Origin: Macrothele yani | Lineage: Eukaryota > Arthropoda > Arachnida > Araneae > Macrothelidae | DNA length: 64,000 nt | Assembly (NCBI GenBank): GCA_039090855.1 | Contig: CM077025.1 | Coordinates: 98,932,489-98,996,488, forward strand | Reading direction: 5' to 3' | Shown: positions 21,206 through 32,561 of the stretch, one piece after another | How positions within the stretch are numbered: the stretch's first letter is position 1 | How the letters are laid out: the number at the start of each line of letters is the position of its first letter | Notes under the pieces: model-generated | Database searches by the model: none | What the model was told of the DNA's origin: nothing | The model's input: only the letters and a program-made list of their open reading frames with translations | Made by a program: the position numbers and the translations under genes

Positions 21206-24204
21206 TGTTACAGTGGACACCCCCCTCCTAAAACCTGAAGAAAACTCTAAAATTTGTCCGCCATGTCGCGTATTGTATGAGGCAGCTAGGAATCACAGTT
21301 CGGCAGACTCACATGTTCTTTTACAGTTCAGTTTTTTTTATTTATTTCTCATTTACGTTGTTTTTTTTCTTTCGGCTGTTCTCTAAATTAATTAACAAAA
21401 TTGCGGGATAATTGGGAAGTCGCTCCAATGCTCTTGAAGGCAAGAAACGCAATATTTTTGCCATTTTGAATTGTTTCTACCTGTGGGAAAAGTTAGCACT
21501 CAATGGTTACTCTGGAAATTGATAAGAGCAAAGCGATAGGCACAGAAGAGGACTTCTGGATTTCTTGAGGAGGGGCCGATGTTACGACCCACCCCCGCCA
21601 TTAATTTAGTAATTAATGGGCGTGGTTGATGTGTGAAATTAATTAAGTATTAATTATGTTCGAGGCTTGATTGGAGTTTTAAAAGTGTAAACAGCAGATA
21701 AAGTTTTATCTGGGGGTTTGGAAAGAAAAGAGGCGAAGAATTCTCTCTGGCTGGGTGGTCTCAGAATAGCTCTGTTAGGTCATAAATATCAGGGCGCAGC
21801 TGACGGGAAACTAAGCAACACGGAATGGTACCTTTCGAAGAGGGGTCCACTTGAGTAAATGAATGAAGATGGGGACAAAAGGTTTAGCGAATAATCGTAA
21901 ATTCGTCGATTGTTTGGGGCATTTTCGAGAACAATTGCTCTCTGTGTGGTCCGTGCAGAAAAATAAGAGTTCGCACTTAGCGTGAAAATAAGGAAGAAAG
22001 TTTAGTTGTCTGTGCGCTCTCCGATGTGAAAGGCTGGATGCCTTGGATCTGCAAAAAATGAATTGGGAAAAATGAAGCAGCAAACCTCCCCGCATTTGGT
22101 AAGAAATGGAGACAACTCGAGGCAGCTGGAGATGCCAGTTTGCCATAAAGACAGCAGAATGCCTAAATCCGCGTGATAACGAAGAAATTTCTAGGCTGGA
22201 GCGTAATGGAAATCAGCGACTGTTTGGCCTAATGAAAGCCAAGTTACAGGCAAATTAAGAAGTCTGCGAGTGGACAGTGGTCATTCCAATGAGAAGCGAA
22301 GCCATGCAAAGTCGGGTTCGGATGCCAACCACTGCAGTGTGGAATCGTCACCCCCATTCATCCCCTACTGTGGAGGAAGTGAAGAGATGCGCTCGTCTTA
22401 CGGGGCGAAGCGAGGCCCCTTGTGTGCGTGTGTGTGGTCACGTAAGCAGCGAAGCCACTACGTGTAAGTGCGACGGGATAAAACATGGCGAAAGAAAAAT
22501 ATGAGCGTAAGAGCGGTGGCTTCGATACCTAACAAATATACAGGTGAAATGTTGAGTTGCCGATATACGCTTAAGGTAAAAGCACGTCTGATTTCGCTCG
22601 GCCGAGAAAATTAATCTCAGGGCTGGCGGTCGCAACTCGATAAAAAAAATGGAAACGAAACCTGCGAGTGGCATATTTGAACTGCGTACTCAGGCAGGGT
22701 AGATAGATGGTTTGCGAACGGAAAGGAACTGACTGAATTGGGAATGAACGGTCAAAAAGGACGGAAGGTAGCGACGGACGGAATCAACTATAGCAGCAGC
22801 GGAATTGAATGTGTCCCATTCTCCCAGCAGTCGACGTTCACAATTATTTCTTCACGACAACAAAAATCATTTCCCAGGAACACAGAAAATCAATCTTGGA
22901 AACCGCAACTGCAGATGTGAGAGGGCCTATTTTGCTTAACGGCCACCTTCAAATCGTCACGAGAATAGATCAGTGTGCACTCTAATCATCGCAACAAAGT
23001 GCGGCGTGATATTACCATTTTAATTGTGTGCTTCATTTACATCAAGCGTCAAAGTGAAGTGTTGAATCATCGGTGCTGCCACATGCTGCAAGTGTCTGTG
23101 TGTGTGTGCGTGTTTTTTTTTGTCGTGTGATATTATGTGATGCACAACGGATTTGCACAGCAAAGTCACGTAACTGTAAGTAGATGAATATTTCCTTTTT
23201 CTTTCTTCGCACATCTGCGAACTTGTGCCATCCCGACACCCAAAGCTGCATGGACATAGATGCAGTAATGCTGAGTGACTGAACCTCAGAGGAAATACCT
23301 GCACATACAGATTTCAATTTCTTACAGGGCCCATTTCCTGATTATTTTTTTACATGAATAAGGGAGAAGGTGTGGCCACAAATTCCGCTGGGCGGGACAG
23401 TTTCTTTTAACTTTGGTTCAGGACCAACGTCAGCGGGGCAGGGTTCTGCATGTGCATGCTTATTAGATTTAGTTAATTAACTTTGGCAGTATTTCGCACC
23501 TATAATCTTATACCGCAAATTAACGTGCTTGTGTATTTTGTGTCGCGAGTATTTTTAATGTGATCGTTTGCATATAATTTTTTTTTCATTCTCTAAGCAA
23601 TTGTATATGAATATCACCTGCAGCACTATTTAGTGTGTAAACGAGTAGTATCTCTTGTTCAGATAGTCCGGTGGAGACTCAGTCGGCTGCGTTATCCGAC
23701 AGTAAAGTGTGACACCGTATGCTGCCCACATATGAGGGGCAATTGTCTATGCGCCTAGAGAGCGCCGGATCTGTTTAAATCTCGCAGAACGTTATTAAAT
23801 GTTGTGTTGTGTATTTGAGAATCATGTGTTATTTGCGAAAGTGAGTGTTGTACTGGCTGGTTGGGGATTGAATGTACCGGAGTAAGATCCGGACCACTAC
23901 ACTCAGTCACGAATTGGTGATTGCGGGTGAACCTCATCACAACTCTGATCCCAAAGTATCATTTTTTTTTAGATTATTTTATTTTTTATTTGTTGTTGTT
24001 ATTTTGTTCACAAGGTGGATTCACCCAAGCCTTATGCTTCGGGTCATTCTTCAACTTTTCATTTTTTATGTTCTGGTGTGAATCTTTGAGTGCAGCAGTG
24101 CACCTGAGATTCTCACCTGGTGCCGTGGCCAACTAAATTGTACTTCAGGTCTCAAGCACCGTTACCGGCAGACTCGGCAGGAACACTGCTAGTGCCGTGT
24201 AACA
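21206..24204 (+). repeat. 3' LTR, family A type 2 (chimeric)
   Basis: Nearly identical to the 5' LTR over 3.0 kb, including the captured family B block at about 21474-22553 with TGTTACGACCC at 21580. Small differences are homopolymer length changes and a few substitutions. Confidence 0.92.
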
Positions 24205-24335
24205 CTATTTTTTTTTTTTTTTTTTTTTTGCGACAAATCTTGATTGTTACTTATTTATTTGCTTACTTATGTTCTGTATTTTCGCATAAATTGGAAAAGT
24301 CATAAAAAACACTGTCACACGGCAATTCATGAAGA
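24205..24335 (-). repeat. Inverted duplication beside the LTR element
   Basis: After the CTAT duplication and a T-run, about 105 bp repeat 17190-17290 in inverted orientation: TTGCTTACTTATGTTCTG here against CAGAACATAAGTAAGCAA there. The R2 sequence then resumes in its original orientation. Confidence 0.8.
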
Positions 24336-25250
24336 AATATACCTGTTTCTTCACCACAGCAAAGAACACCAATATTCTGAAGGATGCGTTTGCGTAGTCA
24401 TGTGTAAACAACTGTAATACATTGGTATAAAAATTTCATTCATTAAACTGATATTTCTATCACGTTCTCTTGTACAGTGTATTTATATTCGTGTGTAGAA
24501 ACTATTACAATGACTACGAAAATACTGTAGTTTCTACACACGAGTCCTCCATACCCCGTATGTTTCAATTCCGGCGAATGCGAAATTGAAACAAATATAG
24601 CATCATGCAAATGGAAAAAGCAATATATCATATCACACGTATGTGTTCCCAAATTTTTATATTTCGAGAAAAAACATCGAACTATTTTTTTATTGCTTTT
24701 TAACCTAGCAGATATTAAAATTAGAACTGTTTAAAAATAATTATCAATCTGGCCATTATTTTACACTTTTGGGATACTAATTAAAATAATACTCCGCACA
24801 GTGACGCTATATAGAAACGCAGAAAGATGGTTCAATGTTTATTCTACATGTGGAAAAAAAACCGGATTTCTCAATTGATTTTTTATATATGTAATTTCGT
24901 TCTGCAAATGCGTGTTTTGACCTATTTCTCATGAGGTATGGAGGACCCTTAAACCCGCCGGAACAGCTTCTTCCCCGCCATCCAATATTCATAAGTTAAA
25001 ACCACGCAAATGATTTCTAAACATTTTACTTATACAGTATATTGAAGCAGAAAAGTTACCAAAAACTGCCTTTCTTTTTAATATTTCATTAAAAGCCCGT
25101 CAAAAAATTCCTGGCCATTTCTTTAACAAATTTCAAATTAAGTTTCTGTAAAATCTTTTTTGGTGATGCTAGCTATAGGCCCTCTTAGACGTGAGAACCC
25201 TCCACAATGCGGGGTTTGCGGGGGCTATTACTACGCCCCTGCTTCAGCTA
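24336..25250 (+). repeat. Dispersed repeat R2, copy 1, right part
   Basis: Resembles 56190-56710 and 50385-50670. Shared blocks include TTCTGAAGGATGCG (near 24380), GTCAAAAAATTCCTGGCC (near 25097) and GCGGGGGCTATTACTACGCC (near 25217). The outer end CTACGCCCCTG is a CAGGGGCGTAG terminus on the other strand, typical of hAT-like MITEs. No coding frame is credible. Confidence 0.6.
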
Positions 25251-26050
25251 TTGTATATTGTCTTACAGTAAAATACCGGGTACTTAAATTATTGTAGAGG
25301 TGACTGTAGAATGTTTGTGTATCAGTTTGTGGAATCCTTAAGACAAAAGCTATTACAGGTGTCGAGAGTAAATTTTATATTTAGGAGTTTTGTGAAATAA
25401 TACTATGCAACAACACATTTCACATTTTTTTAAAGATAATTGAAAGTCATTGTCAGTTTAATGAGATCTCAGTTCTAAAGCATTCTGTTGCTTCGAAAAA
25501 TAACGATGAAAAAAATACTTCATTTGTGATAAGTCCTCCAACAGAAAAAATAAAATTATTGCAAATCTATTCAAAAAACAATAAGCTTCAATGGAATATA
25601 AAATGACTAAATCACTTGCATTAATGAAAAAAAGAAATTCTTCATCGCACAATTAGAGTTTTACCTTGAACATGACTGTGACTTCCGAGACTTTCTGGCC
25701 CAGTCTTGACGGTTTCTATTGAGCCAACGCAAACGAACTCGGGACGAAAGGATTCTCAGGTGTAAGGGCTAAAAATTCAGGGTCTTGGATGTTAACAAAC
25801 TTTTGGGGTAAATACAGAAATATAGGAAAAGGATTCTGAAATAAATGGGTTTACTGACTACGGAAAATCGATGATAATACGGAAGTTAAAAAAACAAAAA
25901 ACTTCAACTTTTCAAAACGGAAATTTCGTTAAAAAACGGGCATCTACCGTCAAATTTTCTGCACGTTATTTTCAGTAATTTTCCGCGAATTCACAGCACT
26001 CATTTTTTTCCACGAATTCACAGCACTTATTTTTTACAGTGTGTGTGTGT
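25251..26050. other. AT-rich sequence with CGGAAA-type motifs
   Basis: No gene seen. Around 25855-26040 there are scattered motifs (ACGGAAAATC, AAACGGAAATTTCG, TTTTCCGCGAATTCACAGCA repeated) resembling the flanks of the 82-bp minisatellite, so the two may share an ancestor. Confidence 0.4.
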
Positions 26051-26189
26051 GTACATACCAGGGGCGTCGCTGGACTTCGAAATCAGGATGAGCGAGCATT
26101 ATTTTAGGTGGGGCAAGCTTCATAGCAATTTTTTTTTTTTTTTTTGTTTATGAAACACTGAAAGAAAGAATTTCTTACTTTTTTTTATT

Positions 26190-26372
26190 TTTTTTGATCA
26201 AAGGTTTAAAGACTACCGTGAGTAACTCAATGGGTTATAAGCAGTCGCCCGTCTCTAATTTAAGGTAACTGAAAACCCGAGCCGCAAAGCAAACAGAACA
26301 TCTACGCCTCACCGGGATTCGAACCCGGACTCTTCTCGGACGAATGGTCATAAGCCAAGACTCACTACCTGC
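26190..26372 (-). mobile_element. tRNA-derived SINE, diverged copy
   Basis: Minus-strand copy of the SINE family seen complete at 40998-41211. The B box is readable as GGTTCGAATCCCGG on the minus strand (near 26310-26325), and the body (AAGCAGTCGCCCGTC) and tail (TAAACCTTTGATC) are preserved. The A-box end is decayed. Confidence 0.8.
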
Positions 26373-26454
26373 TACAAAGGAATTCGTGCAATCTCTACCC
26401 CTCCACCTGGACACACACACATGCATACCCGGATCTGATTCGTTACGTCACTGG

Positions 26455-26846
26455 CAGGGCCTGATTTACGGGAGGGCATTAAAGGCGCGTGTCCAGGGCC
26501 CCGACCTTTGAGGGTCCCCAAAATGTTGCTACATATTAACATGAAATAGTTTGTATGAAACTGATTCGCAATGTTTTTCTATACTGAATAAAGTTAAAAT
26601 GATAATTTCAGAATTGTACGTTTAAACACATGGAAATGACAACTACAGTTTCCACAAATAAATGGAACATCATATTATTGGCAAATTAATGTCTTAATCT
26701 GCCAATAATAATTATATATATATATATATATAACCGGTGTCAGCAAAAGAACGCAATGTGCAACCAAACACTGTTGATTTGTAATGGAAGGAGGGCCCGC
26801 TAAAAGCCTCTTGCCCAGGGCCTCAAACTGTGTAAGTCGGTCTCTG
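26455..26846. mobile_element. hAT MITE, 392 bp
   Basis: The ends CAGGGCCTGATTTAC and, inverted, CAGAGACCGACTTAC are flanked by an exact 8-bp duplication GTCACTGG at 26447-26454 and 26847-26854. There is no coding capacity. An internal TA microsatellite lies near 26715-26730. It is nested in the larger 26059-27894 element. Confidence 0.92.
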
Positions 26847-27334
26847 GTCACTGGTGTTAAGATACAAGTGTTGGTAGAATATCGCCTTCAACTATTTTCT
26901 TGCTCTGAATGCATTGTCTTAAATTGCTTTTCAAAATTTTGCGTTTTTGCTTAGGAAAATAGTACCGTACTTGAACAATTTATTTAAAAGATAATGTCGT
27001 TTTTGTTTCTCTAAATCAAATTTTAACGTCGTGCCACGTAGATACAATACCCCCCCCCTCATTAGCTTCCCTCCTCCCAGCCAGCGACTTTGCCTTACAC
27101 TCCTTTCCTACAAAGCAGTCGTCAGCCACTTTCTGCACTTTCACTCTTCCGGGGAAGTCTTAAGAGCACTAGTGTAGCTTTAGACTCCACTTTTCGTGTT
27201 GGAATCCCCTATTTTATAAAGAAAACAAACAGAGCAATTAGTAGTGACCCTTTAGTGAATTCCTGTTCACCCTACTCATTAGCCCCCTGCCCATATAAAC
27301 ATTAAAAATAGGCTTAAACTAAGAAATTGGAAGA

Positions 27335-27598
27335 GTGGAGAACACTCAAGAGACGCATATAGAGTATTAAATCCGTTTATTTTTGTGGTGTAGTAAGCAC
27401 AAAGATTCGCCAAGCTTTCGCTCTCCACTGGGAGGTTTTTTTAAGAAAATGGTAGACATACCATTTTTATATCTACTATTGCCTTGAAAAAGCCTCCCAG
27501 TGGAGTGCGAAAGCTTGGCGAAACTTTGTACTTACTACATCACAAAAAAAAAAAAAAAAAAAGGAATTAATGTGCTATATGCGTCTCTCAAGTATTCA
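27335..27598. repeat. Foldback repeat with about 100-bp arms
   Basis: The left arm (about 27335-27437) and right arm (about 27483-27598) are imperfect inverted copies: TCGCCAAGCTTTCGC on the left, GCGAAAGCTTGGCGA on the right, with ACGCATATAGAG and CTATATGCGTCTCTC further out. The right arm carries a run of about 18 A. The same GCGAAAGCTTGG-type motif appears in the foldback at 46365-46685. Confidence 0.85.
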
Positions 27599-27902
27599 CA
27601 CTGCGGTGTATTTATAATTACGAGTGGAGAACAATTGAATTTTCATGGCCCTGGGCTAATTTGATAACCTTTTTTGGAGACGTAAACAACGCACTTTCTA
27701 TAGGGGAAATACGTAGGGCTACGTGAAATAAAACGCAAGACTTATAACTTGGCAAATTGCAGATTATATTTCAAAGAAAAAAATATATACAGAAAAATGG
27801 CACATTTTGAACTGGGTTGGCGGCAGGATGAGCATGACAAATTTCGAGCCCCCCCCCCCCCCCCCCCCCTTGCAACCTCTTTGCGACGTCCCTGGTACAT
27901 AC

Positions 27903-29270
27903 GCCTTCTAGTACATAATTTTTTAAGTTCCATACATGTGCGTGTGTAGCGTTTTAAACGTCTCATAATCTACCCATTGCATGATTTCGCAAATTAGAGG
28001 CGCAAAACTTTAGTTATCTATTTCTCAGGAATCTGCTGCATATTTTTAGACGCTCTGCATTCCTAATTAACCTGCGTATTATGCTCTGAAGGCATGAATA
28101 ACTGTGTAAGCCAAACGCCTTTTAGAAACACTGCGTAACATTTGTGTGTCGACGCATTTGATTGGCTTATTTCCCATGTAGTTTAAAGTAAACCGAATTC
28201 CGTGAAGAGAGAGAGAGAGAGAGCTGTTTGCGTGTTGTATCGATAGCAACAGTTTGCGATCCCAATAAAGAAAGCATCTCCGGTTATATTTGGTTGGTGG
28301 GTGCAAGCCAGGGCTTCCTTTTAAGCGTGTGTTGTCGGCTGTCGAAACAAAAGCCCCATCGCAACATCCATCCTCATTTGGGCCTAGGCGGCGCATCAGA
28401 GTAAAGGACTTAAACCACCGGCGCAGAAATTACAGCTCTTGATGAAATGCTTCTGAGGAGCGGGGTCCGTGTCTTCACCTTTGGTGTCTGGGGCCGTATT
28501 TCTCAATTACTTGGCAGAGCCTGGCAATTCCGCGGCGCGCAAACGTCCCACCTCGAAAATCCGCCTCTCCGCGAGAGGATTTTTATTGCCTCGCCTGCCT
28601 CGCTCCGTCTTTGCCATTAAATATTCACGTCCCTATATGGGCATCTCGGGGTTGACGTAATAACACGTCAACAGCACGACGTTTATCATGGACTGCGCTC
28701 CAATCTCGAATCAAGAGACATCAATTATGCAAGATGGCTCCCATTTTGCCGACGGATTTCCAGCTATGAAACAATAATCATGGATCAGAAAATTTCGGGG
28801 TAGCTGTTATTACCACCGGCCTCCGTTCCATCAACAGTCATGAAAATTTGATCGGGCTTTCTGTGGTTTTCGTTTCCTTCTTCCTATTTTTCTCCATCTT
28901 CTAGGCGAGCACACACACGCCGAGGAAAAACCTTCTAGTTGCTCCAGCCAGAGTGGTCTTTAATTTCACGGAAATTCGAGGCCACGCTAGGATTCTTTTC
29001 GGAACTTTCTTTAGCAGACTTACCTTTTACCCACAATTAGATAAACGGTGTGGAAGGAGGAAGAGGAAGAAGCAAAAATAAAATGTGCTCAGAGGCTAAA
29101 CGAATCCACCGAAATTAAATTCCACACGGCTGATAGAAAACTCACCATGAGAAAATCATTCGCATCTAAATAAGATCAATTCCCGAAAAAGTAAAAGGAT
29201 ACCAGATTCGTTCGCAAATCTATAAAATGAAGTTGATTGCCGCTGAAATTAGAAAGGAAGAACAACAACA
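27903..29270. other. Low-repeat, relatively GC-rich segment without a clear gene
   Basis: No element ends or transposase blocks were found. The part 28380-28960 has higher GC and complex sequence (for example TCTCGGGGTTGACGTAATAA) and is the least repeat-like stretch of the window. Open frames of 60-105 residues exist on both strands but none has recognisable domains. It may be unique host noncoding DNA. A GA microsatellite lies at 28205-28223. Confidence 0.4.
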
Positions 29271-30831
29271 CGAGAAAGAAGTAACTTAGAAATTCAAATT
29301 AGTAAGGACAGAATCACGAACAACACTAATAAATGAAAAAAAATAAAACAAAACAAAACAAGACTTTGTGTTTGGTACATAAAAACAGAGCAATAGGGGT
29401 GCACAAATATTCAAGATCTGTAAGCAGAAATAACTAGCAATTGTGACGTACATCTTAGAATTTCGAAAGTATAGTATATCTTACAATTTCTACTGCACAG
29501 ATAATTAGTAACTGTTACGTTACACAGAATTTCGAAATACTAAGGACAGAGTAACGAAAAACACTAATAAATAAATAACAAAAAAAAAAAAGCTTTGTGT
29601 TTGGTACATAAAAACAGAGCAATAGGTGAGCTTAAAAATTCAAGATCTGAGTGTAGGAATAATTAGTAATTTTGACGTATATCTTTAAATTTTGAAAGTG
29701 TAGTATATATCTTAGAATTTCAACTGCAGGGATAATTAGTAATTGTGACGTTACTTAGAATTCCGAAATACTAAGGACAGAGTCACGAACAACACTAATA
29801 AATGAAAAAAAAAAAAAAAAAGCTTTGTGTTTGGTACATAAAAACAGAGCAATAGGTGAGCACAGAAATTCAAGATCTGAGTGCAGGAATAACTAGCAAT
29901 TGTGACGTATATCTTACAATTTCGAAAGTATAGTGTATCTTAGAATACTGACTGTAGGGATAACTAGTAATTGTGAAGTTACTCAGAATTTCTAAATACT
30001 AAGGACAGAGTCACGAGAAAACACTAATAAATTAAAAAAAAAAAAAAAAAAATTGGTGCATAAAAACAGAGCATTAGGTTAGCACGAACACTCAAGATCT
30101 GCGTACCGGAATAACTAGCAATTGTGGTGTATGTCTTAGAATTTCGAAACTTTAGTATATATCTTAGAATTTGAACTGCAGAGATAACTTAGTATTTGTG
30201 ACGTTACTTGGAATTTCGAAGTACTAAGGACAGAGTCACGAAAAACGCTAATAAAGGAAAAAAAAAAAATACTGTTTGGTACATAAAAACAGAGCAATAG
30301 GTGAGCACAGAAATTCAAGATCTGAGTGCAGCAATAACTATAGCATTTGTGATGCATATCTTTGAATTTCGAAAGTATAGTATATATCTTAGAATTTGGA
30401 CTGCAGGGATAACTAGTAATTGCGACGTTGCTTAGAATTTCGAAATACTAAGGACAGAGCCACGAAAAACACTAATAAACGCAAAATAAAAAAGATAAAT
30501 AAAAAAAACCGGTTTGGTACATAAAAACAGAGCAGTAGGTGAGCACAAAAATTCAAGATCTGAGTGCAGGAATAACTAGCAATTGTGGCGTATATCTTAG
30601 AATTTCGAAAATGTAGTATATATCTTAGAAAATCGGTTGCAGGGATAACTAGTAATTGTGACGTTACTCAAAATTTCGAAAGACAGAGTCACGAAATTCT
30701 GAATTTTACTTATAAATGCAAAAAAAAAATAATAATAATAAAACTGTGTTTAGTACATAAAAATAGAGCAATGGGTGAGCACAAACATTTAAGATCTGCG
30801 TACAGGAATAACTAGCAATTGTGACGTATAT
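29271..30831. repeat. Satellite array, about 220-235 bp unit
   Basis: About seven units are marked by TTTGGTACATAAAAACAGAG near 29371, 29600, 29830, 30053, 30275, 30514 and 30750. Each unit contains AATTCAAGATCTGAGTGCAG, AATAACTAGCAATTGTGACG and GATAACTAGTAATTGTGACG (an internal half-repeat), and an A-run of variable length. The array is broken at 30831 by the Gypsy insertion and continues at 42821-43055. Confidence 0.95.
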
Positions 30832-31107
30832 TGTTACAGTGGACCCCCCCCTCCTAAAACCTGAAGAAAACTTTAAAATTTGTCCGCCATGTCGCGTATT
30901 GTATGAGGCAGCTAGGAATCACAGTTCGGCAGGCTCACATGTTCTCTTACAGTTCAGTTTTTTTTATTTATTTCTCATTTACGTTGTTTTTTTCTTTCGG
31001 CTGTTCTCTAAATTAATTAACAAAATTGCGGGATAATTGGGAAGTCGCTCCTTCCCAATTATCCCGCAATTTTGACTCGGCAGGAACACTGCTAGTGCCG
31101 TGTAACA
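30832..31107 (+). repeat. 5' LTR, internally deleted to 276 bp
   Basis: The first 210 bp match the start of other family A LTRs and the last 33 bp (from ACTCGGCAGGAACACTG) match their end; about 2 kb between them is missing. At the junction, 31021-31043 and 31052-31074 are a perfect 23-bp inverted repeat around an 8-base loop. The 3' LTR of the same element is full length. Confidence 0.92.
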
Positions 31108-31111
31108 TTAA

Positions 31112-31129
31112 TGGTGCCGTTGTCCCAGG
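31112..31129 (+). other. Primer-binding site, family A
   Basis: TGGTGCCGTTGTCCCAGG begins four bases after the LTR end. The TGG start is the complement of the tRNA CCA tail; the tRNA identity is not assigned. Confidence 0.6.
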
Positions 31130-31293
31130 ATCGATACCTATATTTTGCAGCTAGCGGAACAACACTCATGTTCGTAAGATAAGTGCGAATTGACTGCCAT
31201 TACTATTTTTATTTAGTTTTGTTCGGTGCGAATTTTGTATAATTTAGCATTAAGTAAGCCTTAAGCTGTTTTCTAAGAACTGCCATAATTTTA

Positions 31294-31593
31294 GTGGGTA
31301 AGAAAAACAAAATGGCTAAAACGAAGAAATCGTCATCTGCGAGTCACGTGGATTCAGATGATTCTGATGGTCACTCTGACGGAGAACATGTGAGCACTGA
31401 GGCTGCAATTGTTCCGGAAGAGAGTACACCTGTTACAAGTACAGCGGGTACATCACAGCTGAGACAAACAGCTTTAGCCGCACCTATGGTTTACGGTGAG
31501 CAAATAGCGGGATGCATAAACATGTTGAGGCTATTTACAGGCACTGATCCGCTGTATCGTGCTAAACACTTTTTCAGGATGTCGAAAGTGTAG
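31294..31593 (+). pseudogene. gag: Gag, N-terminal part
   Basis: A 99-residue frame; the initiator is probably the ATG at 31312 (MAKTKKSSSASH), since the pol-less copy starts at the same place. The first 60 residues are acidic and Ser/Thr-rich, then PMVYGEQIAGCINMLRLFTG begins the Gag capsid-like region. The frame stops at 31591-31593 just after FFRMSKV, while the next frame starts reading sensible Gag sequence at about 31575. The switch lies at a short T-run (31570-31574), most simply a one-base loss in this copy. Confidence 0.8.
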
Positions 31594-31595
31594 CG

Positions 31596-32561
31596 ATGGT
31601 GGGTAGATGGTGTGAGCAAACTAAACTCGCGATTGCAAAATCTAAATTTCGGGAGAGAGCTGTTGAATTTCTATCTGATAGCGATGAGCTGAGGGCTGAA
31701 ACCGAATATGTAAATTTTAAACTTCTTGTCATTGATCGCTTCCAAGCCGAAGAGCCATTGGTAACGCGAATGAAGCAGTTTATGAATTGTGTGCAATTGC
31801 CAGGACAAGACGTTCGGCAGTACGCAACACGTCTTAAGAGCGCAGCTACGAAATATCATGGTCATAAGTCGGATATGTCCGAAGAGACAAGGAAGCACAG
31901 GGATCAAGAAGCGATGTGCCAATTTATTTCAGGGTTATCTGAATCGATTAGGCGTTGGGTACTAACAAAATGCCCGGAAACTTTGGATGCTGCAGTTCTC
32001 ATCGCAATTCAAGAGGAGGAGAATTTAGCACTCATGGGTAGAAAAACTTTGGTGAATACGGTGGAAGGAGGCAGAGGGGACGAGGAGTCGGTAATGCTGG
32101 CCCACACTTTGCAACAGATGTTGTCGCGTCTGGAAGCCACGGAGAATACGGTAGGGCAGTTAGTCGGGAATTCTCAGGGAAGAGAAGACAGGAAATCGGA
32201 AGGGAATGAGAGAAATAGAGAGACATTTCAGCGATCTAACCCCCAGCTCTTCGGGGCGGAACGAGCTAGATGGAAGGAAACAAGGCCAGATGATCGCCGG
32301 GGTTTCGGTAATCGAAATGATTCACTCGAGGAGAATTGTGGATCGCAACAAACACGGCGCAGCAAAAGTAGAATTGTGTGCTTTGGGTGTGGATTAGAAG
32401 GCCACGTGATCCGGTTGTGCCCTAATTTGGATGGGTCAAATAGGACGGAGACAATACCCAAACAGGTATATAGCAGAGGAAGTGGAAGAGATTCTCATTA
32501 CGAGGTATCAGGAAAATTTGGTACACAGAAACCAGATTCCAAGAATAAGTCTTTAAACTAA
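31596..32561 (+). CDS. gag: Gag, capsid and nucleocapsid part
   Basis: 321 residues read from the first ATG in this frame; biologically it continues the N-terminal part. Residues 1-150 resemble the retrotransposon Gag capsid fold (RFRERAVEFL-type block, MKQFMNCVQLPGQDVRQYA). Residues 180-255 are charged linker. A CCHC zinc knuckle is complete at C262, C265, H270 and C275 (CFGCGLEGHVIRLC), expected to bind RNA during packaging. The frame ends at TAA 32559-32561, directly after the heptamer TTTAAAC, and overlaps the pol frame by 13 bases. Confidence 0.85.
   Translation: MVGRWCEQTKLAIAKSKFRERAVEFLSDSDELRAETEYVNFKLLVIDRFQAEEPLVTRMKQFMNCVQLPGQDVRQYATRLKSAATKYHGHKSDMSEETRKHRDQEAMCQFISGLSESIRRWVLTKCPETLDAAVLIAIQEEENLALMGRKTLVNTVEGGRGDEESVMLAHTLQQMLSRLEATENTVGQLVGNSQGREDRKSEGNERNRETFQRSNPQLFGAERARWKETRPDDRRGFGNRNDSLEENCGSQQTRRSKSRIVCFGCGLEGHVIRLCPNLDGSNRTETIPKQVYSRGSGRDSHYEVSGKFGTQKPDSKNKSLN

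Larger units (their letters stand above)
17405..24204 (+). mobile_element. Pol-less Gypsy family A element with 3-kb chimeric LTRs
   Basis: A complete insertion: TGTTACAG start, TGTAACA end, and the 4-bp target duplication CTAT at 17401-17404 and 24205-24208. The two LTRs (17405-20405 and 21206-24204) are 3,001 and 2,999 bp and nearly identical, so insertion looks young. The 800-bp interior keeps the primer-binding site, the first 64 codons of gag, the end of ORF3, the hairpin and the polypurine tract, but has lost the rest of gag and all of pol. It could move only with proteins from a complete relative such as 30832-42820. Confidence 0.93.
26059..27894. mobile_element. hAT-type element with 8-bp target duplication
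   Basis: The ends CAGGGGCGTCGC (26059) and, inverted, CAGGGACGTCGC (27894) are flanked by GTACATAC at 26051-26058 and 27895-27902. No transposase is readable, so this is a non-autonomous or badly decayed hAT element. It has received a SINE (about 26190-26370) and a smaller hAT MITE (26455-26846). A (C)n run of about 21 bases lies at 27850-27869 near its right end. Confidence 0.88.

Noticed and set aside
31570..31593. Programmed frameshift within gag at the T-run
   Set aside because: The local bases do not fit the slippery pattern in the correct phase, and the position inside the capsid region makes a one-base loss in this copy the simpler explanation.
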